Under the pieces are notes generated by a model that saw only the letters and a list, made by a program, of their open reading frames with translations, ran no database searches and was not told where the DNA came from. A DNA stretch of 64,000 nt from Myxococcus guangdongensis (GTDB lineage Bacteria > Myxococcota > Myxococcia > Myxococcales > Myxococcaceae): contig NZ_JAJVKW010000015.1 of the NCBI RefSeq assembly GCF_024198255.1, positions 186,001 through 250,000 on the forward strand, in the 5' to 3' direction. Below, piece by piece: positions 1 to 8,163 of this stretch. The first letter of the stretch is position 1. The number at the start of each line of letters is the position of its first letter. The position numbers were made by a program, and so were the translations under genes.

Positions 1-2
1 GT

Positions 3-818
3 CAGTTCCCCACGCTCCAGGTCCCGGCGCAGCCCCTCATCGAGCAGGAGTACGTCACCGTCTCCGGCGTGGAGGAGGCCCGGCGCGCCGTGCGTCAGGC
101 CATCGCTGACGGCGCGGATTGCATCAAGGTCATCGTCGACAACGGACACAACCTCCTCTCGTTGGAGGAGATGAAGGTCATCGTCGAGGAGGCCCACCGC
201 AAGACGCGGCCCGTGGCGGCGCACACCACTCTCGACGAGAGCATCCGCGTGGCGGTCCAGGCGGGCGTCGACTCCATCGAACATGGGTACTCCCTTCCCG
301 ATGACGTGGTGGCGCCCATGGTCCGCAAGCGCATCTTCCTGGTGCCCACCGACGGCCCGTTGGAGGTCTGTGATTCCTTCGAGGCCCGGGGAGGCGATGT
401 GGAGCGCCAGCGCAAGATGAAGGAGCGCTGCAGGAGGAACCTCACCAAGGCCCAGGAGCGCCTCCGCCGCGCGGTGGCCGCGGGCGTCCGGGTGGCCGCC
501 GGTTCGGACATGTACCTGGGGATGCCAGGGCTGACGCGAGGGCAGGCCAGCGTGAAGTGGTTCATCGCCTATGCCGAGGCGGGCCTGAAGCCCGTGGACA
601 TCCTGCGCGCCGCGACGGTGAACGCGGCGGAGCTGCTGCGGATGCAGGACCAGCTCGGCTCCGTCGAGCCGAACAAGCTCGCGGACCTGGTCGCGGTGGA
701 GGGAGACCCGCTGAAGGACATCCACGCGCTGAAGCAGGTGAGGTTCGTGATGAAGGACGGCCAGGTGGTCCTGGACACACGGGCTCCGCGACAACAGGTG
801 GATGCCGCGACACGGTGA
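3..818 (+). CDS. Metal-dependent amidohydrolase, 5'-truncated by the window edge
   Basis: The open frame runs in from the left edge (codons from base 3) and ends at TGA 816-818, leaving about 271 C-terminal residues. Visible motifs fit the amidohydrolase superfamily branch related to imidazolonepropionase and prolidases: AAHTT (metal-binding His), a following EHG, the late GSD carrying the catalytic Asp, and the usual C-terminal ending in which NKLADLVAVEGDP leads into a beta-strand with VMKDGQVV. Family members hydrolyse C-N bonds of cyclic amides or dipeptides using one or two metal ions. The N-terminal HxH metal motif and any signal peptide lie outside the window, so location and substrate are unknown. 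It could also be an Xaa-Pro dipeptidase-like enzyme. Confidence 0.85.
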   Translation, partial: QFPTLQVPAQPLIEQEYVTVSGVEEARRAVRQAIADGADCIKVIVDNGHNLLSLEEMKVIVEEAHRKTRPVAAHTTLDESIRVAVQAGVDSIEHGYSLPDDVVAPMVRKRIFLVPTDGPLEVCDSFEARGGDVERQRKMKERCRRNLTKAQERLRRAVAAGVRVAAGSDMYLGMPGLTRGQASVKWFIAYAEAGLKPVDILRAATVNAAELLRMQDQLGSVEPNKLADLVAVEGDPLKDIHALKQVRFVMKDGQVVLDTRAPRQQVDAATR

Positions 819-844
819 AGGGGCGGGCCTCGGATATCTCATTT

Positions 845-880
845 CAGACAGACATCGGATGCATGCGACGCATGTGTCTG
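845..880. promoter_or_regulatory. Nested inverted repeat between the amidohydrolase and cytochrome genes
   Basis: CATGCG (862-867) and CGCATG (869-874) form a perfect dyad around base 868. They are flanked by CAGACA (845-850, repeated at 849-854) and TGTCTG (875-880). It could be an operator for the downstream cytochrome gene or a weak terminator for the upstream gene. No T-run follows, so a regulatory role is a little more likely. This rests on symmetry alone. Confidence 0.3.
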
Positions 881-910
881 CGTGGGCGCGTATTGCGGCT
901 TTTGCGGGGA

Positions 911-916
911 TATAAT
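911..916 (+). promoter_or_regulatory. Consensus-like -10 element (TATAAT) just before the cytochrome gene
   Basis: A perfect TATAAT sits at 911-916 in otherwise very GC-rich DNA. A transcript would begin near 923, next to the preferred ATG at 924, giving a leaderless or nearly leaderless mRNA. No Shine-Dalgarno sequence is visible before 924, which agrees. The -35 position (about 888-893) does not match TTGACA, so confidence is limited. Confidence 0.35.
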
Positions 917-923
917 CCCAGGC

Positions 924-3179
924 ATGAGAGAGCCATCCAGCACACGAGCGGCGGCTTGGAGTCTGGCCATCTTGGGGTTGTTCATCGGCGCCTGTGGGAA
1001 CGCGCCCCAAGCTCATCACGATGAATCGCCGCCTGTGGCTTCGTCGACTGCGACGCCCCTGGCCCCAGTGGTCCCGCTCTTCGACGCCAGCACCCCGCTG
1101 GAGCCCGCGTTGGTGGTGGATACGCCCACGGCGCTCATCACCCGCCTGGCGGACCGGTCGAGAGACCGCCACGCGCGTGAGTCACAATTCCAGAGCTACG
1201 AGCACTACCTGCCGCTGTACTTCGAGTACCGCACGTACAGCATCGAGGTCATCGACAGGGTCGCCAAGGGTGGCAACGACATCACCGTCAACATCACCTC
1301 GCTCTGGCCCCTGGACACGCCGGACTTCCGCGCCTTCTACCAAGGCCAGGCGGTGCTCTCTCAATACTGGTTCAACGTGGACATGGCGCAGGTGGACCCC
1401 CTGCGCTACACGGCCACCCTCAATTACAACGCGAAGGAGAACCGGCGGCTCCAGGTGGGCGACCGCATGGAGATTGAAATCAGCCCCTTCATGCTCCCGC
1501 CCGTCGTGGGACGCGCCAACTATTACGGCACGGCGTTCCTCTACCTCGTGGGCCAGGGCGGCATGGTGCCCTGGGAGGGACGGGGCTCGAACCTGGACTC
1601 GTTCCCCCTCCCGGAGACCGCGTGGCTGGGGGGGCGTACGACGCTGGGCTACAACTACTCGAGCGAGCCGGCGCACCTGTTCAAGCAGATGGCGACGAAC
1701 CTGGCGCCTGTGAATGCGCAGCCGTTCGTCGAGGGCCGGCGCCTTCATCACACCGACTTCGCGGATGGCTCCCACTCGGAGGCCGGCAACCCGAGCCTCA
1801 CCGCGCAGCAGAACAAGCTCGGACCCTCCTATATCGCGCGCAGCTGCGTGGCCTGTCACATCAACAATGGCCGCGCGCTTCCGCCCGACCCGGCGACGTC
1901 CGTGTACACCGTGCGGTTCCATGTGAACGCCGCGCCCTGGGCGGACGTGCACTATCGGCTCAACGGTGGCGGGCAGCAGAGCTTCCGGATGGCGCGTGAC
2001 AGCTCCGGCACGAACACCCAATGGCTCACCAACGTCCCGGCGGGCACGGTCGTCCAATACCATTTCACCATCGGCAACACCTCGGGAGGACTGAGCACCA
2101 CGTCCCCGGTGAGCTTCACGGTGAACGGGGCTGGCTCCAGTGGAGCCAGCCCCCATGGGTACCTCGTCGTCGCGCCACCCCTGCGCCATACCGTCAAGGT
2201 GGGCGTGGTCGGCACCACGGTGACGGCGCATCCAGCGTTGGGAGGGGTCCTCCAACCGCAGAGCACCCAGGGCTCCCCCGAGGGCGGCGTGAGCATCTCG
2301 GGCTGGACGGTGACGAACGGCACGTATGGGGACGGCACGGGCTATCAGCTGCGGCGCCCGGTCTACGCCTTCACGGGGCCCGTGCCCACGCATCACTCCG
2401 CCCGAATCACGCCGCCCCTGGTCGGGTTGGGACTGTTGGAGGCGGTGGAGGAGAACACGCTGGCCAGCCTCGCCGACCCGAATGACGCCAATGGCGATGG
2501 CATCTCCGGGCGCATGCAGACGGTGGTGGACCCGCAGACGGGCCAGACGCGCGCGGGACGCTTCGGCTGGAAGGCGGGCAAGGCGAGGCTCCGCCATCAG
2601 GTCGCGAACGCGCTCAATGTCGACATGGGGGTCACCACGTCCGTCTTCCCTGTTCCGGATTGCGGCTCGGAGCAGACCTGCGCTGCGGTGAGCACCGAGC
2701 TGGCGGACGCGGACCTGGAGAAGATGGTGCGCTACCTCGCGCTGCTCGGAGTCCCCGCGCGCCGCAATCTCGGTGACGCCCAGGCGATTCAGGGCGAGGG
2801 CCTCTTTGGCGGAATGGGCTGTGCGCGGTGTCACGTCGCGACGTTGACGACCAGCCCGTACCACCCCTACGCCGAGCTGCGGAGTCAGGTGATTCGCCCC
2901 TACACCGACCTGCTGTTGCATGACCTGGGCGTGGGGCTGGCGGACAACCTCCCGGAGGAGGGGGCCTCGGGCGCGGAGTGGCGCACGCCACCCCTCTGGG
3001 GCATCGGCCTGACGGCGGGCGTCAGCGGTGGTGAGGCCTATCTGCATGACGGCCGTGCGCGCAGCCTCTCCGAGGCCATCCTGTGGCACGGAGGAGAAGC
3101 CGAGTCCTCCAAGGAGGCCTTCCGCACCTCGAGCGCCGCTCAGCGCGCGGCGCTGCTCCGGTTCATCCAGTCCCTCTGA
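924..3179 (+). CDS. Secreted di-haem c-type cytochrome / thiol-oxidoreductase-like lipoprotein (DUF1111-type)
   Basis: 751 residues from ATG 924, chosen because it is followed by a clean lipoprotein signal peptide ending in IGAC; an upstream GTG at 882 would add 14 unlikely residues. There are two CxxCH haem sites, CVACH near residue 308 and CARCH near residue 633, as in di-haem oxidoreductases of the thiol-oxidoreductase (DUF1111) group. The C-terminal segment with HDLGVGLADN and LHDGRARSLSEAILWHGGEA is typical of that group. Between the haem sites (about residues 325-405) lies an inserted beta-rich segment resembling a carbohydrate-binding or Ig-like sandwich, with DVHYRLNGGGQQ near its start. 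The protein is probably anchored in the outer membrane or periplasm and moves electrons to an unknown substrate. It converges on the DUF1552/DUF1592 pair, a grouping of large secreted proteins. Confidence 0.82.
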   Translation: MREPSSTRAAAWSLAILGLFIGACGNAPQAHHDESPPVASSTATPLAPVVPLFDASTPLEPALVVDTPTALITRLADRSRDRHARESQFQSYEHYLPLYFEYRTYSIEVIDRVAKGGNDITVNITSLWPLDTPDFRAFYQGQAVLSQYWFNVDMAQVDPLRYTATLNYNAKENRRLQVGDRMEIEISPFMLPPVVGRANYYGTAFLYLVGQGGMVPWEGRGSNLDSFPLPETAWLGGRTTLGYNYSSEPAHLFKQMATNLAPVNAQPFVEGRRLHHTDFADGSHSEAGNPSLTAQQNKLGPSYIARSCVACHINNGRALPPDPATSVYTVRFHVNAAPWADVHYRLNGGGQQSFRMARDSSGTNTQWLTNVPAGTVVQYHFTIGNTSGGLSTTSPVSFTVNGAGSSGASPHGYLVVAPPLRHTVKVGVVGTTVTAHPALGGVLQPQSTQGSPEGGVSISGWTVTNGTYGDGTGYQLRRPVYAFTGPVPTHHSARITPPLVGLGLLEAVEENTLASLADPNDANGDGISGRMQTVVDPQTGQTRAGRFGWKAGKARLRHQVANALNVDMGVTTSVFPVPDCGSEQTCAAVSTELADADLEKMVRYLALLGVPARRNLGDAQAIQGEGLFGGMGCARCHVATLTTSPYHPYAELRSQVIRPYTDLLLHDLGVGLADNLPEEGASGAEWRTPPLWGIGLTAGVSGGEAYLHDGRARSLSEAILWHGGEAESSKEAFRTSSAAQRAALLRFIQSL

Positions 3180-3180
3180 T

Positions 3181-4788
3181 TCAGGGCGCGAGGAATGGCA
3201 GCAGCTCCCCGGTCTTCTGCCACATCGACGACGGGTACGCCTGCGCCGAGCTGAAGCCCTTGTTGGTGAAGAGGTACTCGTAGGTGGACTGGTACGACGC
3301 CTTCCAGCCGTAGCCGGGGTGGTCCGTCTCGCTCCACTCCGACTTCGGGATGCCCATGGCCTGGAGCGCCGTGCCGAGCCACTGGTTGTAGAGCAGGCCC
3401 GCCCACAGGAAGCTGCCCTCGCTGCCGGTGCTCGAGTCGCCGCTCACCTTGCGCGTGATGTTCCGGTAGTCGCAGTAGCTGCCCGTCTTCAGGGCGCCTC
3501 CCGCGCTCCCGGCGGTGATGACGGGGACGGAGAAGGAGAAGTGCGGCGTGTTGCCATTCTCCTGTCCCCACGCGATGAGCGCGTCATCCAGCAGTGTTCC
3601 TCCCACGCCGTTCGAGAACCGCTCGAAGCGGGAGACGAGGTCGAGGAACACTTGCGAGAAGAAGACCTGGTTGAACTGGACCACCAGGTCCTGGTTCGCC
3701 CCGGGCACCGTCGATGGGTGCACGACGTTGTTGTGCCAGTCCTCTCCCTGCGGCGCGCGCGGGGTGAAGGTCAGGTTCTGGTTGTTCTCGTCGATGCTCA
3801 GCGTGGCGACGCGACAGACGCCGCAGTTCATCGCCACCGCGAGCACCTCGTTGATGAGCCGGAAGTACTCGACGTTCATCGCGGGGTCGCCCGCGAAGGC
3901 GCCGGAGTTTCGCAGCGACAGGTTGTCGATGGTCGGGCGGGGCGGCACCTGGCAGCCGGCGCTGGTGGTCTCCAGCCGGCGCTGCAGCTCGGCGACGGCG
4001 TCGATGTGCTGGTCCAACCGCCGCTTGTCCTCGGCGGAGAGTCGGCTGTTGCCGTTGCGCAGTCGCCGGTAGCTCTCGAGGACCTTGTCCACCACGGAGG
4101 GCCGGGTGGTGCCGGGGCTGCTCGTCCCCGCCAGCAAGGTGTCGAACAGGGCGAGTGAGCTCTCCGTGCCGCCGAGAGCGCTCGTGGCGACGCCAGAGGA
4201 GCGGACTCCAGGGGTGCTGTATCCCCAACTGCCCGTCGACGTGCCGGAGCCCGCGATGGCGACGCTCCGCTTCCGGACGGAGGCGACGCTTGGGTAGAAG
4301 GCCGGTGAGTAGGCCATCACCTGGTCGATGGTCGCTCGGGGGGAGCCGGGCCGCTGCTTGTCGAAGTCGTAGTAGCCCAGCGGGGCGCCGAAGTTGTGTC
4401 CCATGTACAGGGGGAAATCGAGCCCCCGCAGGAGGTTCATCTTCGAGACGAGTGTGGGCGTGAGCACGGAAGACTTCGCGGTGAGCACCCGGCTGAGGGC
4501 CACGTCACCGCTCGTGTCGGGCGTCGCGACCAGGTCTCCTCGCCGGACGTCGTGGTCCGCGTAGAACAGGCTCTGCGTCAGCGTGGCGTCCGTCGGCCAC
4601 ATGCTCGCGCCGAAGATGGCGCCGTGGGGCGTGCGGAAGTGCACGAAGCACTTCGGGCGCTGGGCGGCCTGGGCCTTCGCCTCGCGGGGGCTCAAGAGCG
4701 AGGGGAGCAGCGGCAACGCCAGCACGGCGCCGCCCGCGCCGCGCAGGAACATGCGGCGGTCCCATCGGAAGACAGGTGTGTTGCTCAC
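3181..4788 (-). CDS. DUF1552-family secreted protein
   Basis: 535 residues from GTG 4788. This start is preferred over the longer frame because GAGGAG precedes it and the product then opens with RRMFLRGAGG and a hydrophobic stretch ending in AKA, a Tat-like signal. The body matches the DUF1552 family: an early FVHFRTPHGAIFG region, LRGLDFP, a long DEDKRRLDQH-like helical part and a late GQENGNTPHFSFSVPV segment. The family is widespread in Planctomycetes and Myxococcota, almost always next to DUF1592 proteins; its biochemical role is unknown. The start overlaps the stop of the upstream DUF1592 gene by 4 bp (GTGA, 4785-4788), implying translational coupling and a shared exported complex. Confidence 0.85.
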   Translation of the reverse strand: MSNTPVFRWDRRMFLRGAGGAVLALPLLPSLLSPREAKAQAAQRPKCFVHFRTPHGAIFGASMWPTDATLTQSLFYADHDVRRGDLVATPDTSGDVALSRVLTAKSSVLTPTLVSKMNLLRGLDFPLYMGHNFGAPLGYYDFDKQRPGSPRATIDQVMAYSPAFYPSVASVRKRSVAIAGSGTSTGSWGYSTPGVRSSGVATSALGGTESSLALFDTLLAGTSSPGTTRPSVVDKVLESYRRLRNGNSRLSAEDKRRLDQHIDAVAELQRRLETTSAGCQVPPRPTIDNLSLRNSGAFAGDPAMNVEYFRLINEVLAVAMNCGVCRVATLSIDENNQNLTFTPRAPQGEDWHNNVVHPSTVPGANQDLVVQFNQVFFSQVFLDLVSRFERFSNGVGGTLLDDALIAWGQENGNTPHFSFSVPVITAGSAGGALKTGSYCDYRNITRKVSGDSSTGSEGSFLWAGLLYNQWLGTALQAMGIPKSEWSETDHPGYGWKASYQSTYEYLFTNKGFSSAQAYPSSMWQKTGELLPFLAP

Positions 4789-6569
4789 GGGAAGCTCCTC
4801 TGCTGGAAGGTGGGGTGTCGGGCGAGGGTCTTCAGCAGGTCGGCCATCGGCGCGCCGCTGCGCGCGACGGACTCCAGCTCCGAGAGCAGGCACCCATCGC
4901 GGGAGGTGGACTCCACGCGGGCGTGCGCGAAGCGGAAGTAGTGCTGCGCGACGCAGGACTCGAAGAGCTGGCTCTCATCGACCATTCGCGACAGCTCCAC
5001 GGCGTTGGAGATGTCCCGCTGCTCGGAGTCGTAGAGCCACACGTCCGCGGAGGTGTCCACGGAGGGCGCGGCCGTCTCCTGGCCCTGCGGATTGAACAGC
5101 CGCTCCACGCCGCGCTCCCGTCCGAGCGCATCGAACCCCTCCAGCACGAAGCCCGGTGGATTGATGGAGTTGTTGTGGCAGCCCCCGCAGCTGCCTCCGG
5201 AGGTGAGCTGGGTCACCACCTGCCGCGTCGTCATGCTCTCTGTCGGCGCGGGGGGTCGGTCGCTGGCGTTGGGCGGAGGGGCGCCGACCTGCTGGCAGAG
5301 CAGCGCGTTGCGCACCAGGTAGCCCTTGTGGATGGGACGCGTCGACGCGGTCCCCGTGGCCAGCAACGCCGCGCGGGTGAGCAGGCCGCTGCGATTCTGG
5401 GAGGGGATGATGGGCGCTGGGCCTTCGCCATCCCAGACGGGGACGCCGTAGATGCCGGCCAGGAAGGGGTCCGCCGTGTAGGACCTCCGGTCATTGAGGA
5501 AGTCGCTCACCGAGCCACCCGACACGAGGGTGCTCCAGGCGGAGCGCTGGACGTCGTCGAACATCGCGGCGCGCGTGGCGTCCGTGGGCAGCTGCGCGCC
5601 GACGAAGGCTCGATAGACGGGGTCGTTCCGGAGCGCCACCAGGGACGGAAGCTCATCGAGGCGCAGCCACTCGCTGACGAACTCGTCCAGCGAGCCGCGC
5701 AGCTCGGGGCTCTGCAGCAGCCGGTCGAGCTGCGTCTCGAAGCCGCGCTCCGTCAGCAGCGAGCCGTCCGACGCCGAGGCCCAGAGCGCGTCATCTGGAG
5801 GCGCCTGCCAGAATTGGTAGGACAGCTTCGCGGCCAGCTCGAACGCGGAGAGGGGACTCACTGGCTCGCCGGCCGTGGTTCCATGCTCGAGCCGGTAGAG
5901 GAACGCAGGGGAGTTCAGCAGGGTGGTTATGACGTCCGCGATTGCGGCCCTGTCCACGGGCGTGGCACCCGCGATGTCCGCGAAGGTCGTGACCTCCGCG
6001 GTGGACAAGGGATGGCGCAGGACGCGGGAGCCCCAGCCTCGGAGGAAGGTCTCCAGACAGGCCCGGTCGTTGGAGGTCTGGCTGTCACTCGCGCAACTGC
6101 CCAGCAGCGCGTCGCGGCGCGCGTCGGTGCGGGTCAGCTCCTGGGCCACGGCCGTGCCCAGGTCGTACATGACGTCGACCTGGGTCTGTTGGATGGACTG
6201 GTCCAGTCGGCTGAAGCCGCCCTTCACGTCGCCGGGCGCGGGCGTGCGCTGGTCCGTGGGGTAGCGAGCGAGGATGGAGGTGAGCTTCGTCCAGATGGCC
6301 TCGGCCTCGTCTGGCAGCGCACGCTCGATGGCGAAGCGCAGCGAGTTCATCAGCTGCTTCCGGGACAGCCGGGGCAACGGCAGCTCCGTGGGGACGGTGC
6401 TCGCGTCGCAGGAGAACTTCGCGGGCGCCGGACGGAGGGTGTCGGACGGGGTTGGAGGCTCGGGTTCGCCTCCACCTCCACCGACATGGTGGTTGTTCTT
6501 CGCGGCGCCTTCACAGGCGGCCACGCCAGCGCAGAGCAGCAGGATGCTCACGGAGCGAAGGAGCGTCAT
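4785..6569 (-). CDS. DUF1592-family secreted lipoprotein (DUF1587/1592/1588/1585 architecture)
   Basis: 594 residues from ATG 6569. A signal peptide ends at a lipobox (GVAAC, Cys about residue 19) followed by a His/Gly-rich linker. The order of conserved blocks is that of DUF1592 proteins: LPRLSRKQLMNSLR (DUF1587-like), FLRGWGSRVLRHPLS, SPAFLYRLEHG and ELAAKLSYQFWQAPPD (DUF1592), then GLLTRAALLA with CGGCHNNSINPPGF (DUF1588-like, a cytochrome-like Cys/His cluster), and a final AHYRFAHARVE-type segment (DUF1585). In these proteins the CGGCH motif is a possible haem-binding site. The gene is first in a two-gene unit with the DUF1552 gene. Function is unknown; redox or polymer turnover at the cell surface has been guessed for the family. 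Confidence 0.85.
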   Translation of the reverse strand: MTLLRSVSILLLCAGVAACEGAAKNNHHVGGGGGEPEPPTPSDTLRPAPAKFSCDASTVPTELPLPRLSRKQLMNSLRFAIERALPDEAEAIWTKLTSILARYPTDQRTPAPGDVKGGFSRLDQSIQQTQVDVMYDLGTAVAQELTRTDARRDALLGSCASDSQTSNDRACLETFLRGWGSRVLRHPLSTAEVTTFADIAGATPVDRAAIADVITTLLNSPAFLYRLEHGTTAGEPVSPLSAFELAAKLSYQFWQAPPDDALWASASDGSLLTERGFETQLDRLLQSPELRGSLDEFVSEWLRLDELPSLVALRNDPVYRAFVGAQLPTDATRAAMFDDVQRSAWSTLVSGGSVSDFLNDRRSYTADPFLAGIYGVPVWDGEGPAPIIPSQNRSGLLTRAALLATGTASTRPIHKGYLVRNALLCQQVGAPPPNASDRPPAPTESMTTRQVVTQLTSGGSCGGCHNNSINPPGFVLEGFDALGRERGVERLFNPQGQETAAPSVDTSADVWLYDSEQRDISNAVELSRMVDESQLFESCVAQHYFRFAHARVESTSRDGCLLSELESVARSGAPMADLLKTLARHPTFQQRSFP

Positions 6570-6646
6570 GTCCCTGGCTACTCACGACGCCGAAAATACT
6601 TTCCTGCCCGAAGGGCCACGGCCGACGGTACTCTCGCCGACACCGC

Positions 6647-7561
6647 ATGACCGCACTGCTCTGCGCGCTCTCCCTCGTCGTCCTGACCCAGTCCCCGGTG
6701 GTGTCGGTTTCGTTCGACCTCCGCGCGCTCCCTGAACAGGACTATCGACGATGGGACGGCGTGGAGCTGGAGCGGAAGGTGGCCCTGCGGCTGATTCAGG
6801 AGGGCTTCGCGGTCGTCTCGGCACGTGGCCCGGCCCAGGTTCGGCTGAGCGCGAGCCGTGCTCCTGAGGGACTGTTGCTCGAGGCGGTCGGGCCTCGGCA
6901 GCGCGTCGAGCAGAGCGTCCGCGTGGGACGGGGTTCCATCGCGGAGCTCCATCTGGAGGTCGCGCAGAAGCTCGCCGAGATGACGCGAGCGGTGCAGCCC
7001 GAGCCAGAACCAGAACCAGAGCCGCCCCAATCCGAGCCCGTGCTCCAGGCTCCCGTGGAGGTGGCCGCTGCTCCATCGCGCGCAGCGCTGGACCTGGGAC
7101 TGGGGCTGGGGACGCTCTGGGGTGGACCCGGAGTCGCTCCCCACTGGCTGCTCTCCGTCAGGTGGGGGCTGGGGGACTGGGGGCTGGATGCGGAGGCGGG
7201 GCTCGGCGTGTCCCGCGAGCCGGCGCTGAACGTGTTCGAGGTGCAAGGTGGTGCCTTCGTCAGTTACCGCCACGCCGTGACGGAGCGGCTGCGACTGGAG
7301 CCCGCTGTGGGCGCGGGCCTCGTCGTGCACGCCTTCCGGCTCGAGGACACCTGGGTGTCGGGGCAGCGCGGTACCCAGGTCTCTCCCGCGGGTTGGGCTC
7401 GGATGAAGCTCGGGTGGCGGTTCACCGAGCGTCTCGCCGTGGAGGCGCGCGCGGCCCTGGGGCTGCTGCGGCCCGTGACGCATGTGCGCGAGGGCGAGGC
7501 ACTGTGGTCACGGGGAGGCGTGAGGCTCGAAACTGGCGTGCAGCTCTCGTGGGGGCTGTAG
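6647..7561 (+). CDS. Secreted protein of unknown function, possible outer-membrane beta-barrel C-terminus
   Basis: 304 residues from ATG 6647, chosen because the product then opens with a signal peptide (ALLCALSLVVLTQSP). The first 110 residues are a small alpha/beta region. A linker of alternating Pro and Glu follows (bases about 7000-7030), then a Gly- and aromatic-rich half with alternating strands such as GLGLGTLWGG, GLDAEAGLGV and a terminal LETGVQLSWGL. This pattern resembles a small outer-membrane barrel ending at the last residue. The ECF sigma factor gene follows after 50 bp on the same strand, so it may belong to that regulon or report envelope state. I do not recognise a family. 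Confidence 0.6.
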   Translation: MTALLCALSLVVLTQSPVVSVSFDLRALPEQDYRRWDGVELERKVALRLIQEGFAVVSARGPAQVRLSASRAPEGLLLEAVGPRQRVEQSVRVGRGSIAELHLEVAQKLAEMTRAVQPEPEPEPEPPQSEPVLQAPVEVAAAPSRAALDLGLGLGTLWGGPGVAPHWLLSVRWGLGDWGLDAEAGLGVSREPALNVFEVQGGAFVSYRHAVTERLRLEPAVGAGLVVHAFRLEDTWVSGQRGTQVSPAGWARMKLGWRFTERLAVEARAALGLLRPVTHVREGEALWSRGGVRLETGVQLSWGL

Positions 7562-7569
7562 CCTTCGGA

Positions 7570-7595
7570 GGAAAGTTTCTCGCGCTTCGCTCGTA
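7570..7595 (+). promoter_or_regulatory. Candidate ECF-type promoter for the sigma/FecR operon
   Basis: GGAAA (7570-7574) is followed after exactly 17 bases by CGTA (7592-7595), about 16 bases before the sigma-factor ATG. GGAA(A/C) plus CGT at this spacing is the general shape of ECF-sigma promoters, which suggests autoregulation. Inferred from pattern only. Confidence 0.35.
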
Positions 7596-7611
7596 GGTTC
7601 GCAGGTGATGG

Positions 7612-8163
7612 ATGTCGCGTGCTGTCCACTACAAGGTCCCGCCTGCCCGGCCCGTGTCCTTCGACACGCTCTACGAGGCGCATGTCGAGGACGTCTACGC
7701 GTGGGCGATGCGGTATGCGGCGGGCCGTTCGGGCTGGGCCGAAGACGTCACGCATGACGTGTTCCTCAAGGCCTGGGAGCACCAGGCCTGGCTGCGCGAG
7801 GAGGATGTGCGGGGCTGGCTCTTTCGTGTCACGCAGAACGTGGCGTTCTCGGCCTTGCGGCGCGAGAGGACGTTCCGACAGCGCATCGCCAACCTCTTGT
7901 TCCCGGCGCACCCGGCGCACGTGGAGTCCACGCCGGAGTCGGCCCTCACGCACAGGGAGGCGGTGCGCAGCGCCACGGCGACGTTGGACTGCTTGCCGGG
8001 GCAGGAGCGGGTGGTGATGACCTTGAAGCTCCTGGACGATTTGAGCCAGCGCGAGATTGCCCAGCTGCTCTCGTTGTCAGAGGGCTACGTGTCGAAGTTG
8101 ATCAGCCGCGCTCAGGGCCGCCTGACGGCCTGGGGATGGAAGGTGGATGATGGCGCCCCGTGA
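7612..8163 (+). CDS. RNA polymerase ECF-type sigma factor
   Basis: 183 residues from ATG 7612. Region 2 is visible as TLYEAHVEDVYAWAMRYAAG, then WAEDVTHDVFLKAW and GWLFRVTQNVAFSALRRER. Region 4 is LPGQERVVMTLKLLDDLSQREIAQLL followed by the HTH-like SLSEGYVSKLISRAQGRL. Length and lack of region 3 are typical of ECF (group 4) sigma-70 factors. The downstream FecR-like gene overlaps its last 17 bp, so the two are translated together and the FecR-like protein is the likely partner that controls it. A candidate self-recognised promoter lies just upstream. Target genes are unknown; no TonB-receptor gene is nearby. Confidence 0.92.
   Translation: MSRAVHYKVPPARPVSFDTLYEAHVEDVYAWAMRYAAGRSGWAEDVTHDVFLKAWEHQAWLREEDVRGWLFRVTQNVAFSALRRERTFRQRIANLLFPAHPAHVESTPESALTHREAVRSATATLDCLPGQERVVMTLKLLDDLSQREIAQLLSLSEGYVSKLISRAQGRLTAWGWKVDDGAP

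Noticed and set aside
1182..3089. A 635-codon minus-strand open frame opposite the cytochrome gene
   Set aside because: It lies wholly under a gene with haem motifs and signal peptide and has the Arg/His-rich composition of a shadow frame.
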